In this document: one piece after another, positions 10,850 through 19,851 of the stretch
Position numbering within the stretch: position 1 is the stretch's first letter
Layout: the number at the start of each line of letters is the position of its first letter
NCBI GenBank assembly: GCA_030015575.1
Contig: JASDDO010000024.1
Coordinates: 221,732,996-221,796,995 of the forward strand
Direction: 5' to 3'
Origin: Agapanthus africanus
Lineage: Eukaryota > Streptophyta > Magnoliopsida > Asparagales > Amaryllidaceae
Length of the DNA: 64,000 bases
Notes under the pieces: model-generated
The model's database searches: none
The model's input: the letters and a program-made list of their open reading frames with translations, nothing else
Told to the model about the DNA's origin: nothing
Translations under genes and position numbers: made by a program

Positions 10850-11460
10850 CAGCTTAGTTCGCGGCTGCCGGAGATTTGGATCCCCACAATCAATAAACCC
10901 CGGCCTACCCTAGGCAGGGGGAATCTGTAGTATACGCCTGACAAGCGCGTGCGTATTCCCATCTCAATGGGGTGACAAAAAACACCCCACACAACGGTTC
11001 TCTCTATTCCTTTCCCATTTGGAAAGATTTTAGAGAAATTTAGAATTTAATTCCGTAAATTTATAAAGCTTTCAAACCCTATCACGTGTTGGCACGTGAC
11101 CGCTCCTCCTTTAGAGTTTTAATTCTGTACTTTAATTGGGCTGAAGGGTCATCACGTGTCGACATGTGACCTCTGGTCACGTGTGAGCACGTAACCCCCC
11201 TTTGGGGTCTTCCTTCAGCGACTTGTTTTACTTCCGGTTGCTTAGGATTTTTAGTTCTGTAAATAGATCACGTGTCAACACGTGACCCTTGGTCACGTGT
11301 GAGCACGTGACGCCCCTTTGGGGTCTTTCCCCAGCCGCTTACTTCTGCTTGCTTAAAACTTTAACTCTGTAAATAGATCACGTGTCAACACGTGACCCTT
11401 GGTCACGTGTGAACACGTGATGCCTCATTAAGGAAATTCCTGATTTTTAATCAGGGAACA

Positions 11461-11470
11461 AATGCCTCCA
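11461..11470 (-). other. Polypurine tract of Tat B
   Basis: The minus strand reads TGGAGGCATT directly before the LTR start TGTTCCC. In element C the matching position (53557-53566) reads GGGGGGCATT before TGTTCCC. A purine-rich tract touching the LTR is the plus-strand primer site. Its presence here shows that the LTR at 6473-11460 is also B's 3' LTR. Confidence 0.75.
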
Positions 11471-11510
11471 CAGCGTTGCTCTCACGTGTCTGCACGTGAG
11501 TGCAACGCTG
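11471..11510. promoter_or_regulatory. 40-bp inverted repeat containing a G-box pair
   Basis: Left arm CAGCGTTGC-T-CTCACGTG (11471-11488), a TCTG loop, right arm CACGTGAG-T-GCAACGCTG (11493-11510). All bases pair except one T-T. The two CACGTG words are 10 bp apart, the same spacing as in the Tat LTRs. It lies next to B's polypurine tract and about 65 bp upstream of the TATA box of the antisense gene, so it may act as its upstream element. Confidence 0.8.
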
Positions 11511-11574
11511 TCACTTTTGTGGCCGTTGGATCTGTCTAAAGAATAGGGTAGTTGAAGCGTTTCCCATCACATCC

Positions 11575-11581
11575 TATAAAT
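11575..11581 (+). promoter_or_regulatory. Putative TATA box of the antisense PMD gene
   Basis: TATAAAT in the context ATCCTATAAATGCAGG, on the plus strand and antisense to the element. It resembles the LTR TATA context. A transcript starting near 11605 would have a leader of about 800 nt before the ATG at 12419, with a possible leader intron ending at the TTTATTTCAG acceptor near 12414. Confidence 0.6.
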
Positions 11582-11599
11582 GCAGGAGTCTTTTCAGAA

Positions 11600-12418
11600 G
11601 CGCCTCCACTCTTGCTTATCTTCTTCCTTGCGAACTTTTCTTTTGAGAATTTAATTCTCGTTCTCAGAGCATAGTTCTCTGTTCCAAAATCTTCAGAGTT
11701 TAACTCTGTTTAAGAAAGACCCATTTCTCCAGGTAATGGCTTTGGACGATCGAAGAATTTTCATACATATAAAACTCTTTGGATTTTAAATCCACACTAA
11801 GGGTTTTCCCTTTTAACAAGAACCCATTTTTAAAAGTTCTTTAAGGAGAAAACCACTCACTCTTTAATCAACAGGCACTTTAGGGTTTCTCTGATCTTCA
11901 GGGGTTAATGGTGGTGTTGTCTTTTCCATGGAATTTAATTCCATCTAAAAAAAAATTTTGGCTCTGAAAAAATGTCTCTGGAAATTTAATTTCCTTTTTT
12001 CAAAAGGAATTTAATTCCTACGAAGAACTCAGTTCTTCCCACAGAACTCCTTGGGTTCTCTTGCCCTGAGTTGTCTTCTTCACAACCAAGAAGAAGTTTG
12101 CAATGTTGCTTTCTAGGAATTTAATTCCCTTGATTCTGTTTGATTTGTCACAGAGTCCAAGATGGATTTCTCTTTAGGGGAATGTGTAGGGTCATTTGAA
12201 ATCCACTGTCTATTTAATGAGAATCTTCCTTTTGTCTCATTATAATTACTTTGCCTCATCATTAGCCAGCCGCCATCTTGATTTTGTGGGACCCATGTGT
12301 TTTGTAACCAATGGTCCCATAAGATGAGTCCTCTGTCACTGTCTTTATATATATATATATATATATATACACTTTTGGCTTCGCTTTAACAGTTTCCTTT
12401 TATTTTATTTCAGGTACG
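11600..12418 (+). other. Leader of the antisense gene, with LTR-like palindromes
   Basis: Noncoding. It contains at least eight palindromes of the class seen in Tat LTR leaders: GAGAATTTAATTCTC (11645), CAGAGTTTAACTCTG (11694), TGGATTTTAAATCCA (11780), TGGAATTTAATTCCA (11929), GGAAATTTAATTTCC (11980), AGGAATTTAATTCCT (12005), AAGAACTCAGTTCTT (12023) and AGGAATTTAATTCCC (12115). A TA microsatellite lies at 12345-12371. G-box pair, TATA box and palindromic leader follow in the same order as in the LTRs, but on the opposite strand. Confidence 0.7.
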
Positions 12419-14421
12419 ATGACGTCTGTTCCGTATTTCCCTTTCACCCGCTCGGAAGCCGCTTTTGCCCAATCGCCATCTGACGAGGAGGTGATGGCAA
12501 TGATCAGGGCTCACGACCCGAATCACACCAATTTGCTTCTGTGGGGGACCTGGTACAGTCACATCATCCGGGGTCGCCGGAGTTTTCTCTGTGAAGTACC
12601 GACGGAGCCTACCTTTCCGTTCCTGCCGATGGATCCTCCAGGGACAGTCTTTGCTGTAGAGATGACTAATTGGACTCCGATGGGACGACTTGAGCCTTCG
12701 ACGACGGGCATCCCGAATCATCCTATCCCGGCCATAGATATACTTGGATGCCGTATTTGCCACGGCGAGGCCCAACCGTGGGGGTAGGTCTATAAAATAG
12801 GGCTCACCCCTCGATACCCCACGGGCTACCTTCTTTGGACTCGCTACATCCTATCCGTCCACCGCGCGCGACTGCAGAAGGTTGGGCTTTATCAGGCGAT
12901 CTATGCGTCCCTCTTCCACTATCCGTCTCCTCACGTCTGGTGGGTTAAGGCCTTCCTGAACCAGTGGAATCTCCCCACCAACACTTTCTTCCTAGGGGAC
13001 CGTGAAGTTTCGATTTCCTTGGAAGAATTCCGCGAGATCTCGGGGCTGCCGATCAGGGGGACCCTTTATGAAGAGCTGCCGCTTCCCGACGAGTATGTCT
13101 TTGAAGCTGAGCCCGCAACGCTCGACGGCCTGTCTACCGAGAATGTCATCCGCCATAAGAGTCCAAGTTTGATCAAGACCCTGGGCATTTTTGACAAACT
13201 GTTTACTGAGTCAGAGGATCAGGGCGTCACATTCAAGAGTTTCATCGCTTGCTTCCTTCGCGAGGATGTCCTGTCGAAGATGGCTCCAAAGTTTGCAAAC
13301 ATTAATGACCCCTTTGGGTTTGGTTTGAATAGGCGGCCGACTAAGAAATCGGATTTACCGCAGTATTATATTCTCATTACGTCGCCGACATCTTTCGAAT
13401 CGATTGCAGCTCCCGGCATGGTTGAGGAGACATTCTTTGTGGGTTTTATCAGTGTCTGGCTTAGCTGGTTCGTCATCCCCATGCATCGCCGCTTCATGAG
13501 AGTTTCGATTATCTATCCGGTTCATCGTATCCCTGAGGGGACACGGTTGGCCGTAGGCATCCCGGCGCTAGTGCATCTCTATCATGGATTAGGCGCCGCG
13601 GCCAATACCTCAACTCCCGGTGTGGATGTAGTAAACTTCTCCCTTCATTACTTCACATCTTGGATTGAGATGCACGTGTTGGGGGCTTTTGCTGCGCATC
13701 GGAGACCCGCATTTTATGATGCCTACACTTTTCCGTGACTCATGCGGCTGGTAGACGCTTCTGCTCCCGATTCGACTCAGTTCGGGGATATTCGCGTGTT
13801 GATTGCTCCCTATGCTAGCGCGGGCGGACTGGTATTTTTTGATCGGGTTCTATCTGCTCCTTCAGGTCCGATTCAACAACTCCAAGACCAGTCGAAAGGT
13901 GAGGTGCCTTCTCTGAAGCCCCGGGAGGCCACGCACTTGTACACGATCAGACCAGGTTATCTGGTATTTCGTCAGAACAGTGCGGCTCTTTTTATGCGGT
14001 ACAATCTGCATCGCTTCGCCCGGCAGCTTGGATATGATCAGGGCGTCCCCTTTGAGGCTTTCACAGTTGCGCCGGTTCCTTCACCCGAAGCTGTTCGTGA
14101 TGCTGCTCATCACTTCGTGAGACTGAACACTGGTTCTTACTTCATGATCCCTGAAGCTGACGATATTCCCTGATGTATGGGGTCCTTTACGGGCTGGTAC
14201 CTTCATCGGGTCAGCCCGATTATTGCTGAGGAGAAGAGGGTGCTCCTTGGATATGGTACTCCTGCTCAGGTTCAGACCATGGGAGTTCCACCGCGACCGC
14301 GCGCAAAGGTCCGCTTTCCCTTGTGGGATACTAGTGTCGCGCTCATTTCGTGGGAGTCGAAAGTGGACCTCACCCCCACAATTAGCATGCCATTGGATAC
14401 CCAGGCTCGGTCGAGGGGTAA
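12419..14421 (+). pseudogene. Antisense plant mobile domain (PMD) gene of Tat B, exon 1 core
   Basis: From the ATG at 12419 one frame encodes a PMD-like protein. Near codon 180 it has the pattern FLNQWNLPTNTFFLGDREV followed by SLEEFREISGLPIRG, which matches the PMD signature (a W-x-TNTF segment, then an aligned 'E-x-LGLPxxG' helix). The rest of the domain follows. The frame is broken by TAG at 12785, TGA at 13736 and TGA at 14171, and shifts by one near 14422-14480. PMD proteins occur both as host genes and as passengers in plant transposons. The position between pol and the 3' LTR, antisense to the element, fits the extra antisense genes known in Tat elements such as maize Grande. The breaks indicate a dead copy. 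Confidence 0.75.
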
Positions 14422-16608
14422 AACGGCTCCGGTAGCAGTCCCGTGGCGTCGACAATGGCTGTGTCATCCTCGGTCGCAGCGCCAAGCGAGGGTGATGGGA
14501 ACGAGGGTGTTGAAGGTGAGGTGGGTCGGCGTCATGCCAAGGCTCCACGGGGGAGGAAACAGTCGTCCTCGGCGGTCGGCTCTGGATCCAAGCGGCGGAG
14601 GAAAGTGGCTACCAACTTGCTCGATTCCTTAGTAGAGTCTGAGCCCATTCTTCAGGATGAACCGTTGGCCATGCAAGAGTCAGACGCCGGCTTACTTTTT
14701 CTGAGTTCAACTGGCGAGGAAGCCGCACAATTGGCTGAGGCTATAAGACGTTCTAAAGACGAGTCTCAGAACGTGAGGGTTCCGAAGAAGCCCTATCCTG
14801 CCGTAATCTTTTATGAAGATCCTTCGTGGATCCGGCGGCGTTTCATCGGCCCTTTGGAGGGATAGGGCGAAAGGGCCCTTAAACAGGCTGCTTCGGAGGA
14901 CGCTGCTGATGCGCTTTCATTGTGGACTGGCAGCCACGAGTCCACTCTTGAACCTCGGCGAGCACACTTCCTCGAGAAGGAGCATCGGCTTGAACAAGCC
15001 ATATTGAAAGCTTCTTTGCGCATCGGTATGTTCTTATATTCCTTTGTAATACTTCATATTGCTTGCGCTTGTATATATGCATTCTTATTCTTGTGTGAAC
15101 TGTGCAGAGACTTCGGCGATGGGGGAGGTTCCCACGGGCTTACTGACGGCAGAGCCTGTTGACACCCTTAATAAAACATTGCTCGATGTGGAGAGGGTTG
15201 ACGACACTGTCCCTCTCGCGATAGAGCCTCCTGCGGTGGTTCTTGCTCCCAAAGCACTCGCTCCTTCGGGAGAGGCACCCTTGGTGGTCGCCGTCCCAAC
15301 AGATCTTCCTGAGGGCGGCCCAGAGGCTGGGATGGAGATAGTCGAGACCACCCTCCCTTCGTTGGAGCCCGCAGTGGCTGCCGCTGATCCTTCCCCAGAG
15401 GCCGTTACACCAGCCCGTGCCCTTGATATTGTGCCCGAGGTCACGACAGAGGCCGTTGAAGCTGCTATCCCTCCAGCTCAGAATGGGAGGAGCGTAGAAG
15501 GTAACCTTCTATATTTTAAACTAGTAATTTTTCTGTTATCTGAACTCTTTTGTCCTTTTAGAGCTGCGCGGACTGGCGGCCTCTAATGCCGATCTGTCTC
15601 CCCGGCAATCCTTTCAGCTTCTGCTGGAGATGGCCGCTCCGCAGGCGATATCTCCTCAACGCATTGTCCTCTCGTCTGGGCAAGGTTAGTTTTATTCATC
15701 ATCTTTTCATAGCATTATTGTTATTTTGCAAAATGACATTGATGCCCTTTACAGTTCTGGAGGCCGACGACGAGGTTGAGGTTCTCGAAAGGCCAGGGGA
15801 GCCTTTAGCTCCTTCTTGCATAACTGTGGGTAAGTAAAGTCTTAATATTGTCCCACTTATTCTTTTGCTTAAAAGTTTCACTGATCTTGTATAAATCTGA
15901 ACAGCCTTGCCAGTTCTCACAGCGCTGGAGTCGCGCATCGCCATGCCGCCCGGCCCTTATGCTTTGCGAGCCTCAGACCGTCTGGAAAAATTAAGCCTCG
16001 ATTCCCTGTCATCCCTGATCGAGGAGCTTCGTGCGGGTAGTGTAATCACAGCCGAAGCGTTTGCCGCTGAAGCTAACGGTTCTCTTCCCTTTCTTGCTAC
16101 CTATCATAGCGAGGCCATAGTGCACGTCTGGGTTGAGTTTTGCCTTCAGGTGGAGGCTTGTCTGCATGTGCTCGAGTGTACCCGTCTTTCTTCGGAGGCT
16201 GTGGCTGCGAAAGCGGGCTTGCGGGGTTTGATTGAGCGATGTGCGGCAAACATGGTGTCATGTGAGAAGAGACTCGGCCGCAAATTCTCAGAGAGGGAGC
16301 TAGCTTCTAAGGCGCTGAACGAGCTTCAAGCTAATCTTACAGCCAAGGCCAACAAAGCGTATGAACTCTGGCGAGTGCTTCAAGAGGCCATCAAGGAGGT
16401 GGTAGCCATCGACAAGGCTGTCGTGTTTACTCGCGAAAGGGTCGAGGCTCACAAAGCTACAGAGAAAGAGCTCGAAGGTCGGCTTGCCTCATATCAGGCC
16501 CAGCAAGCCCAGGCGGAGGCCCGTCTTCTGGCGATACTGAATCACGAAGGCGCGGCCCAGCGAAAGAGGTATGAGCTGACCAAGCTGCTAAATCACCCGC
16601 CGACCTGA
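14422..16608 (+). pseudogene. Antisense PMD gene, C-terminal part with four introns
   Basis: This continues in the second frame through the end of exon 1 (to 15025), with one further stop at 14863. Exons 15108-15500, 15562-15684, 15755-15829 and 15905-16608 follow. Introns 15026-15107, 15501-15561, 15685-15754 and 15830-15904 are 61-82 bp, all GT-AG, with T-rich 3' ends. All four are phase 1, and the frame is preserved at every junction, which is strong evidence for real splicing. The product has a basic RKQ/KRRRK patch, an acidic Pro/Ala/Glu-rich linker and a helical, coiled-coil-like tail (ERELASKALNELQANL, EKELEGRLASYQAQQAQAE). It ends TGA at 16606-16608. The function of the tail is unknown. 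Confidence 0.75.
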
Positions 16609-16706
16609 AGATTTGTATATTTTTTTCTTCTTTTTGTACATACTCCTGAATGAGAGTATATTTTTGTTCTTTCACGAATTGTACTTTGTATCCATTTTTG
16701 TTTATG

Positions 16707-16712
16707 AATAAA
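16707..16712 (+). terminator. Poly(A) signal of the antisense PMD gene
   Basis: AATAAA about 100 bp after the stop codon, preceded by T-rich and TTTGT-type sequence typical of plant 3' ends. The gene thus ends before the hairpin blocks that separate it from the converging pol gene. Confidence 0.6.
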
Positions 16713-16845
16713 AAGACGTATTTTTCTTCACACCGGCGTCTCCCTTTTTATTGAATGTATTCTGCGGATAGTCTATCTTGATCTCTTTGCAGGACAACTA
16801 TGGCTTAGGATTCAGGGTTAAGATCTGCCTCCTAAGACTTTTCAA

Positions 16846-17012
16846 CTTTATGAGCCGTGAGGGTCTCATAAAGCGTTTTCCTCCCTACAGGTCGAGAGGA
16901 TCCCGTAGGTGTAATTTCTCATTAAGAATCGTGAGGATTCCTAAGCGTGTTTTCTCTTGAAAGTCGTAAGGATCTCACAAGAGAATTTGCTCCCTTACGA
17001 GTCGTGAGGACC
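16846..17012 (-). repeat. Hairpin block 1 of Tat B 3' region
   Basis: Five consecutive inverted repeats with nearly constant loops. The first is perfect: CTTTATGAG (16846-16854) pairs with CTCATAAAG (16865-16873) around the loop CCGTGAGGGT. The next four have other arms (CCTACAGG/CCCGTAGG; TTAAGAA/TTCCTAA; TCTCTTGAAAG/CTCACAAGAGA; CTTACGAG/CCCGCAAG) with one or two mismatches and loops close to TCGTGAGGAT. The same series recurs at 18949 and 19298, and inverted in element C. Confidence 0.85.
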
Positions 17013-17134
17013 CGCAAGTGATGGGTGAAGTTGCCCTTATCCGTATTTCATGGGGTCAGGTGTTGCGCTGGATGCTTCCCACGGGTTCACTGCCGTGTTT
17101 GGCAAGGACCAAGCTCCGTTCTGGATGTTTTCCG

Positions 17135-17500
17135 GGGTACCGTAGTTTAAAGACATCGCGGTCGAGGTAAAGGACATCATAGTCCGCGGATTTAAGGACT
17201 CCACAGTCCGTTGCTAGTTTTAAGACATTACGGTCAAGGTTAAGGACATCATAGTCCGTGGATTTAAGGACTCCACAGTCCGTTGCTAGTTTTAAGACAT
17301 AACGGTCGAGGTTAAGGACATCATAGTCCGTGGATTTAAGAACTCCACAGTCCGTTGCTAGTTTTAAGACATTACGGTCGAGGTTAAGGACATCATAGTC
17401 CGTGGATTTAAGGACTCCACAGTCCGTTGTTAGTTTTAAGACATCACGGTCGAGGTTAAGGACATCATAATCCGTGGATTTAAGGACTCCACAGTCCAAT
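17135..17500 (-). repeat. 72-bp tandem repeat of GGAC-N6-GTCC units, Tat B 3' region
   Basis: Five units exactly 72 bp apart (CCACAG at 17201, 17273, 17345, 17417, 17489). Each has GGAC-N6-GTCC twice and GAC-N6-GTC once. The period divisible by three leaves a minus-strand frame with a 24-residue repeat, probably not a gene. It is the same repeat family as in the Tat LTRs at 7081 and 60360. Confidence 0.9.
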
Positions 17501-17504
17501 TTTT

Positions 17505-18225
17505 GCTCTAGACTCTTCCCACTGGTTCACTGCCGTGTTCGGCGAGGACCAGGCTCCGCTCTGGATGCTTCACACGGGTTCACTGCCGTGCTCTGCGAGG
17601 ACCAGGATCCGCTTTGGACGTTTCCCACGGGGTCATTGCCGTATTTCACGTAACCAGGAATTTTGCTCTAGATGCTTCCCACGGGTTCACTGCCGTGTTC
17701 AGCGAGGACTAGGCTCCGCTCTGGATGCTTCACACGGGTTCACTGCCGTGCTCTGCGAGGACCAGGATCCGCTCTGGACATTTCCCACGGGGTCAGAATT
17801 GACGTTATCCGCGTTCTACGTAGCCGGGAATATTGCTCTAGATGCTTCCCACGGGTTCACTGCCGTGTTCGGCGAGGACTAGGCTCCGCTCTGGATGCTT
17901 CATACGGGTTCACTGCCGTGCTCTACGAGGACCAGGATCCGCTCTAGATGCTTCCCACGGGTTCACTGCCGTGTTTTGCGAGGACCAGGATCCGCTCTGG
18001 ACGTTTCCCACGGGGTCAGAATTGACGTTATCCGTGTTCTACGTAGCCAGGAATATTGCTCTGGATGCTTCCTACGGGGTCACTGCCGTGTTTGGCGAGG
18101 ACCAGGCTCTGCTCTGGATGCTTCACACGGGTTCACTGCCGTACTCTGCAAGGACCAGGATCCGCTCTGGACGTTTCCCACGGGGTCATTGCCGCGTTCT
18201 ACGTAACCAGGAATTTTGACTTTAT
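17505..18225 (-). repeat. Tandem array of about 53-bp units, Tat B 3' region
   Basis: More than ten units built on CACGGGTTCACTGCCGTG, itself an inverted repeat (CACGG...CCGTG), followed by a GAGGACCAGG-type stretch. Units differ slightly and form larger groups (GCTCTAGATGC recurs at 17666 and 17836). Open frames across the array in more than one plus-strand frame reflect the repeat rather than coding. Confidence 0.8.
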
Positions 18226-18535
18226 CCGCATTTCACGGTGTCGAGGTTTGACTCTTGGTTATCTGTGCACCGCCGAGTTATAGAGCTGGGGGTTGCCGCT
18301 GTTCCGCTTTGCTTGATGTTGTGTTTGTTGTAATGAGACGAATTATTGAGATGATCTCCAGGCTATCTGTGAATCGTTGAGATTTGGCTTCTTTTTCTGA
18401 TGAAACCTGGGGAGGAAAGGTATGGTTCCTTGTTTATTTGTGCCCCTGGATTGTATACAGGGATTGCTGTGATATCACCTATAGGGAATAAATTTCATTC
18501 ATATTATTTTTTTTATTTTATTCCGCGATGCTCTA
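18226..18535. other. Noncoding Tat B 3' region, mostly unique
   Basis: No coding frame of note. Contains one copy of the recurrent motif CTGGATTGTATAC at 18446-18458 and T-rich sequence. Similar sequence, inverted, lies near 49860-49930 in element C. Confidence 0.6.
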
Positions 18536-18795
18536 TCATTTCAGCTTTTATATCGCGAAGGTCGCGATTGCCCAACCATTTCGGCTATTTTTCGCGGTGC
18601 CCAATCATTTCGGCTATTTGTTTTATTTTTATATTTTATTTTTATTTTTATTTTATTTTTTTTACTCATTGCTTTTTATTGCAAGTTGCCTAATCATTTC
18701 GGCTATTTTGCATGTATACATTTTTTACTTGCTGATTTTATTGCAAGCTGCCCCATCATTTCGGCTATTTCGTACGCATGCGTGGCTTGTTGGCT
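18536..18795 (-). repeat. Dispersed CATTTCGGCTATTT units, Tat B 3' region
   Basis: About five units of the word CATTTCGGCTATTT (first unit CATTTCAGCTTTT), each preceded by a CC(C)AATCA-type lead and separated by variable T-rich or TTGCAAG spacers. Matching clusters lie at 49585-49800 (inverted, element C) and 63283-63430 (D). Confidence 0.8.
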
Positions 18796-18948
18796 TTTCG
18801 CTGCAAGTTTGGAATTAGACACCGATTTCGGCATTAGCATCACTACAACTCGGATATGGCCAGGAGCGAATCATCATTTGCCTCTGTCGATATCGAACAA
18901 AGGTGGCTTAGCAAATAGGGTTAGGATCCTGTCGACCAAGACTTTTGA

Positions 18949-19115
18949 CTTCATGAGCCATAAGGGTCTCATAAAGGTATTTCTCCCTGCGAGTCGTGAG
19001 GATCTCGTAGGTATGTTTTCTCCTTAGGAGTCATAAGGACTCCCAAGTGTATGTTCTCTTATAAGTTGTAAGGATCTTACAAGAGTGTTTTCTCCTTATA
19101 AGTCGAGAGGACTCA
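18949..19115 (-). repeat. Hairpin block 2 of Tat B 3' region
   Basis: Same order as block 1: TCATGAG/CTCATAA; CCTGCGAG/CTCGTAGG (18986-19011, 7 of 8 paired); CTTAGGAGTC/GACTCCCAAG (9 of 10, loop ATAAG); CTCTTATAAG/CTTACAAGAG (9 of 10); CTTATAAGTC/GACTCACAAG. Preceded by GGTTAGGATCCTGTCGACC. A copy of GTGGATTGTATAC follows at 19190. Confidence 0.85.
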
Positions 19116-19297
19116 CAAGTGTTGTTCACCGTGCAAACATATTCCAAGTCATGGGTGGGATTTTGTTAGGGAAATGTTTATTCGCGCCCGTGGATTGTAT
19201 ACATGGGTCAGCATTGAGCTGCTTGTTGGGAAGTATTGAAGGTTGTGGGGGCTGCTTAAGAACAGGTTCAGATCCCTATAGCTTAAGACTTTCAAAT

Positions 19298-19472
19298 CTT
19301 ATGAGCCGTGAGGGTCCCATAAGAGGGTTCTCCTTACGAATCGTGAGGATCTCGTAAGTGTAATTTCTCCTTAGGAATCGCGGGGATCCCTAAGTGTGTT
19401 GCTTCCTTGTGAGTCGTAAGGATCTCACGCAGGTGGTTTCTCCTTATAAAGTCGAGAGGACCTTGCAAGTGT
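19298..19472 (-). repeat. Hairpin block 3 of Tat B 3' region
   Basis: Third block in the same order: TCTTATGAG/CCCATAAGA (8 of 9), CTTACGAA/CTCGTAAG (7 of 8), CTTAGGAATC/GATCCCTAAG (9 of 10, loop GCGGG), then weaker CCTTGTGAG and CTTATAA pairs. It matches element C 48704-48880 in inverse orientation. Confidence 0.8.
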
Positions 19473-19851
19473 CTCTTAACGAGGTTGCGCCCTTTCGGGT
19501 TTTCACAAACACTCACCGGTAGCCCTGCTGTTTTTACTCACGGAGCCCTTTCGGGTTTTCATCCGTGCCCATTTTGCTTATGGACATACCGTTTTTTTTA
19601 TTCTTTTTTCTTTTTATGTACCAGCTTTGGGATGCTGTAATCCACCGTAGTTTATCGACATTTTGGTCAACAGCTAGTTTTACGACATAGTGGTCCGTTG
19701 CTAGTTTAAGGACGTTTCGGTCCATTGTTAGTTTAAGGATGTTTCGGTCCTTTGTTGAAGAAGGCCTGTCACTAATTATAGAGTTTAGGCTTAGGAAGAT
19801 AGCGAGCGGACATAGTCGTCGTCATCTATCATTGACCTAGGCCGTGACTCG
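19473..19851. other. Noncoding spacer between hairpin blocks and Tat B pol
   Basis: Contains the sequence CCCTTTCGGGTTTTCA in two copies, a poly-T tract near 19590, and GGAC/GGTCC-type words at 19705-19755. Element C carries the same segment directly after gag (48300-48680), which shows where pol is missing in C. Confidence 0.65.

Larger units (their letters stand above)
9186..10991 (+). mobile_element. Solo LTR (1806 bp) inserted in the shared Tat LTR
   Basis: It begins TGTTGAAG and ends CCCCACA (TG...CA) and is flanked by the direct repeat CAACG at 9181-9185 and 10992-10996. The outer Tat LTR is continuous across the same point (near 62455) with a single CAACG, which gives the empty site. 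There are no internal coding sequences or second LTR, so it is a solo LTR left by recombination. A TATA box at 9499 suggests plus orientation. It contains a 58-bp minisatellite and a cluster of GC-rich hairpins. The family is not identified. Confidence 0.9.
6473..11460 (-). mobile_element. Shared Tat LTR (5' LTR of A and 3' LTR of B), interrupted
   Basis: The ends are TGTTCCC (minus strand, from 11460) and GGGAACA (to 6473), a 7-bp inverted terminal repeat. Excluding the solo LTR at 9186-10991 and its 5-bp duplication, the LTR is 3177 bp, matching the outer LTR at 59724-62890 (3167 bp) along its whole length. From its 5' end it carries G-box pairs (11428 back to 11083), a TATA box (8951-8944), AATT-centred palindromes (8880-8280), G-boxes and GTGTTAAACAC units (8250-7765), GGAC-N6-GTCC repeats (7366-7081) and a hairpin-rich end near 6650-6740. 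Confidence 0.9.

Noticed and set aside
12419..16608. PMD gene as a normal host gene trapped between elements
   Set aside because: It lies between pol and the polypurine tract of B, the known place of antisense extra genes in Tat elements, and is broken; element origin is simpler, though capture from the host long ago is likely.
17056..17499. Minus-strand frame with a 24-residue repeat (VLNLDRNVLKL type)
   Set aside because: It is the translation of the 72-bp GGAC-N6-GTCC repeat; the same happens in the LTR at 7081. Noncoding context in both cases.
17535..18283. Several overlapping Cys/Arg-rich plus-strand frames
   Set aside because: Products of the 53-bp tandem array, open in more than one frame at once.
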